A stretch of 34,230 bases of DNA from Campylobacterales bacterium (lineage in GTDB: Bacteria > Campylobacterota > Campylobacteria > Campylobacterales > Arcobacteraceae), in contig JAGYNS010000004.1 of the NCBI GenBank assembly GCA_018399655.1, forward strand, positions 1 to 34,230, given 5' to 3'. Below are positions 32,116-34,230 of the stretch, in pieces (within the stretch, counting starts at the first letter, position 1; the number at the start of each line of letters is the position of its first letter). The notes beneath the pieces were generated by a model, which ran no database searches, was not told the DNA's origin, and worked only from the letters and a program-made list of their open reading frames with translations. Made by a program: the position numbers and the translations under genes.

Positions 32116-32222
32116 GAAAATAAACTAACTAGAAGAAGAAGCTCTACCTCTTTTACAGGGATATGGGTTACCTCTTTTAAAAATCTTGATTGCTCTTTGA
32201 CAACTTGTTTATAGGTTTTCAA
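32115..32222 (-). pseudogene. prmC: N-terminal fragment of a second prmC-like gene, overlapping the M48 gene stop
   Basis: TTG start at 32222: (M)KTYKQVVKEQSRFLKEVTHIPVKEVELLLL; start matches MKTYKQ...IPAKEVEI of the prmC at 29354-30176, then loses coding at the block edge. Confidence 0.55.
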
Positions 32223-33465
32223 GTGGCTCTTTCAACGCTTCATCTTCAAGTATACTTTTTATCCCAGCTCCATCGTATCCTAGCTCTTTGAGTCTCTCTA
32301 CTAAAGGGGGATGGGAGTAGAAGAAAAATATATAAAGCGGATGTGACAGTGGAAATGATTTATTTTCATTGGCAAGTTTAAGCAGTGCACTTACAAGGTC
32401 TTGTTTGCTTTGAAGATCACTTCCAAACTCATCTGCTGCGTATTCATTGTGACGGCTAATTGCACTAATAAGTGGCATAAAGAAAAATGAGAGTATCGGA
32501 GAAAACATCAAGAAAAATACGATGATCGCATAGGGTTCATTTTGCAACCCAAGGCTATAAAAAAGCTCATCAGGTAAGTTTCCAAATATCCCAAAAAACA
32601 AAAACATCACCACCCCCATAATAGCGATGTTTTTTAAAATATCACCATTTTTAAAGTGCCCTAGTTCGTGTCCAAGGACGGCTAAAAGTTCATTGTGAGT
32701 GAGCTTTTGTACAAGTGTATCAAAAAGCACTACCCTTTTGGTACTTCCAAGCCCTCCAAAATAAGCGTTCAGTCGGTTGTCTCTTTTACTCGCATCTACA
32801 CTAAAAACACCACTACTTTTAAAGCCAACCTTATCCAAAAGTGCTTCAATCTTAGACTCAAGCTCTTTATCTTCAAGTTTGGAAAACTTATCAAACATCT
32901 TATCTCGAATTACTGGATAAAGCATATTGATCAAAATAATCACTGCAAAAATAAATACAAATCCCCATATCCACCAAGCTGGAAAATTTTGGATAATCAA
33001 ACTAAGCCCCGCAATAACCAAACTTCCAAATACTAAAAACAATACCCCACTTTTAAGGGTATCTTTTATATAAAGTGCAGGAGTCATATTGGAAAACTCA
33101 TATTTTTTATCGAGTTTAAATGACTTGTATAGATCAAATGGCAATCCTAAAATCCAATTGATAATGATAAACAGATCTACAAAAATAACCGCTTTTTGCC
33201 ACCCTACAAGATCCGCAGTCACACCATCTAAAAACTGTAGCCCAAAACCAATCCATATAAAAAATAGTATAAAATCATAAAGTGTACCTCCCATAGAAAG
33301 CCGTCCAGACTCCACTGCATAGTTTCCTGCGGTTTGAAACTTTGATGGGGTCAATATAACTGCATCGCCCCTTTTTGCTTTTTGTACATAATCTACTTGC
33401 ATAAATATTGTGTAGATATTGACTAAAAAATATACACAGTATCCAAATATCGCTAACTCTAACAT
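32209..33465 (-). CDS. M48 family Ste24-type (CAAX prenyl protease-like) membrane metalloprotease
   Basis: HELGHFKNGDIL zinc motif, EYAADEFGSD, multiple TM segments. Confidence 0.9.
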   Translation of the reverse strand: MLELAIFGYCVYFLVNIYTIFMQVDYVQKAKRGDAVILTPSKFQTAGNYAVESGRLSMGGTLYDFILFFIWIGFGLQFLDGVTADLVGWQKAVIFVDLFIIINWILGLPFDLYKSFKLDKKYEFSNMTPALYIKDTLKSGVLFLVFGSLVIAGLSLIIQNFPAWWIWGFVFIFAVIILINMLYPVIRDKMFDKFSKLEDKELESKIEALLDKVGFKSSGVFSVDASKRDNRLNAYFGGLGSTKRVVLFDTLVQKLTHNELLAVLGHELGHFKNGDILKNIAIMGVVMFLFFGIFGNLPDELFYSLGLQNEPYAIIVFFLMFSPILSFFFMPLISAISRHNEYAADEFGSDLQSKQDLVSALLKLANENKSFPLSHPLYIFFFYSHPPLVERLKELGYDGAGIKSILEDEALKEPLENL

Positions 33466-33476
33466 CTAAAATTCCT

Positions 33477-33929
33477 TTAATTCTCTTTTTTTATTTGATC
33501 TATAATTTGCATAAATCTTTTTACTTTTTTTGGCTCATCCGTGATATTGATGATCTCATAGTTCTCTTTGAAAGATTCCTTTTTCCAATTAGCACTTCCA
33601 AAGATCGCAATTTTAGAATCAATTATAGCCAATTTTATATGCTGTTTTCTTTTAGTTTCGATCAACTTTATTTTTTTAGAAAACTTTAAATCAGATTTTC
33701 CATATATTAGTGTCACTTTTGCCCCGTTTTTTGAAGCTTTTTTTAACGCTTTTGAAAAATCTTTCTCATCGATACTATACATTGCTACATCAACTGAGCT
33801 ATTGGCATTTTTTATTAAGTGTATAATCTCTTTTTTTACCTCTTTGGCTTGATCTGGTAAAAAATATATCGTATCATAAGCTATAAGTTGTAATGAAAAT
33901 AAAAAAAGCAATAATGACTTAAACATCAT
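33477..33929 (-). CDS. Secreted phospholipase D-like protein / nuclease with one HKD-type motif
   Basis: Signal-like N-terminus MMFKSLLLFLFSLQLIAYDT; HIKLAIIDSKIAIFGSANWKKESFKENYE. Confidence 0.8.
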   Translation of the reverse strand: MMFKSLLLFLFSLQLIAYDTIYFLPDQAKEVKKEIIHLIKNANSSVDVAMYSIDEKDFSKALKKASKNGAKVTLIYGKSDLKFSKKIKLIETKRKQHIKLAIIDSKIAIFGSANWKKESFKENYEIINITDEPKKVKRFMQIIDQIKKEN

Positions 33930-34230
33930 TATACCTATCTCTTATGGCATTTGAACCAAGAGCATCGAAAACATCTGCAACTGCAGTGATACGACCGTAG
34001 ATATGGATCTCTTCTCCTTTAAGACCTCGAGGATAGCCACTCCCATCATATTTCTCATGGTGTTCTCTTGCTACGATCGCAGCTGCTTTTATAATATCTC
34101 TATTGGAGTGTTTTAACATCTCATAGCCAATTTGTGCATGGGTTTTCATAATTTCAAACTCCTCTAAAGTATCGCTCTTACTTTGAAAGTTAAAATTTGC
34201 TGTATCATCTATTTTTAATGGCACTCTAAA
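33919..34230 (-). CDS. HD-GYP domain protein, partial (5' end outside window; 3' end apparently truncated)
   Basis: MKTHAQIGYEML, AAAIVAREHHEKYDGSGYPRGLKGEEIHIYGRITAVADVFDALGSN, then abrupt stop AIRDRYNDV*. Confidence 0.8.
   Translation of the reverse strand, partial: FRVPLKIDDTANFNFQSKSDTLEEFEIMKTHAQIGYEMLKHSNRDIIKAAAIVAREHHEKYDGSGYPRGLKGEEIHIYGRITAVADVFDALGSNAIRDRYNDV

Noticed and set aside
5210-32130. Genome reduction or pseudogenisation of essential translation genes (endosymbiont-like decay), or programmed frameshifting
   Set aside because: Indels are confined to discrete blocks with mid-gene edges; neighbouring genes are pristine. Decay or programmed recoding would not give this pattern.
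1-34230. CRISPR arrays, tRNA/rRNA genes, transposases or integrases
   Set aside because: No regularly spaced repeats, cloverleaf-like segments or recognisable recombinase motifs were seen on either strand; not exhaustively computed.

Overview
The window reads as an ordinary Campylobacterota (Epsilonproteobacteria) chromosome segment, probably from a sulfur-oxidising Sulfurimonas/Sulfurovum-like organism (inferred from protein families only). Intact genes are: the C-terminal part of an RND permease, bamA (one frameshift), mqnC, threonine synthase, pdxA, a DHH phosphoesterase, a YebC/PmpR regulator, a DEAD-box RNA helicase, a PpiD/SurA-like isomerase, ftsA-ftsZ, hspR-dnaJ, most of an HWRQPL-type sensor kinase, a Ste24/M48 protease, a PLD-like protein and part of an HD-GYP domain. 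Between these clean stretches lie sharply bounded blocks (about 5.21-8.42, 11.1-14.22, 17.47-19.42, 21.25-21.51 and 29.06-32.13 kb). Inside them conserved, often essential genes remain recognisable but are broken by many small indels: M16 peptidase C-term, gltX, yggT, glnS N-term, pdxJ, FMN-glutamate synthase, recO, CDF transporter, prmC, soxC and soxD. Boundaries fall inside genes, which fits uncorrected long-read gap filling or a chimeric assembly much better than biological decay. Two blocks also contain a second, divergent copy of a gene that is truncated at the block edge (recO and prmC). I found no CRISPR array, tRNA, rRNA or transposase, and nothing I can defend as a new biological system. 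The best genuine leads are a HAIR-like HspR operator embedded in a sigma70 promoter and overlapping the upstream kinase stop codon, a small HTH/zinc-ribbon accessory cassette flanked by similar AT-rich repeats, a pair of long perfect palindromes in that cassette, and the gene-content differences implied by the recO/gltB and prmC/soxCD junctions.
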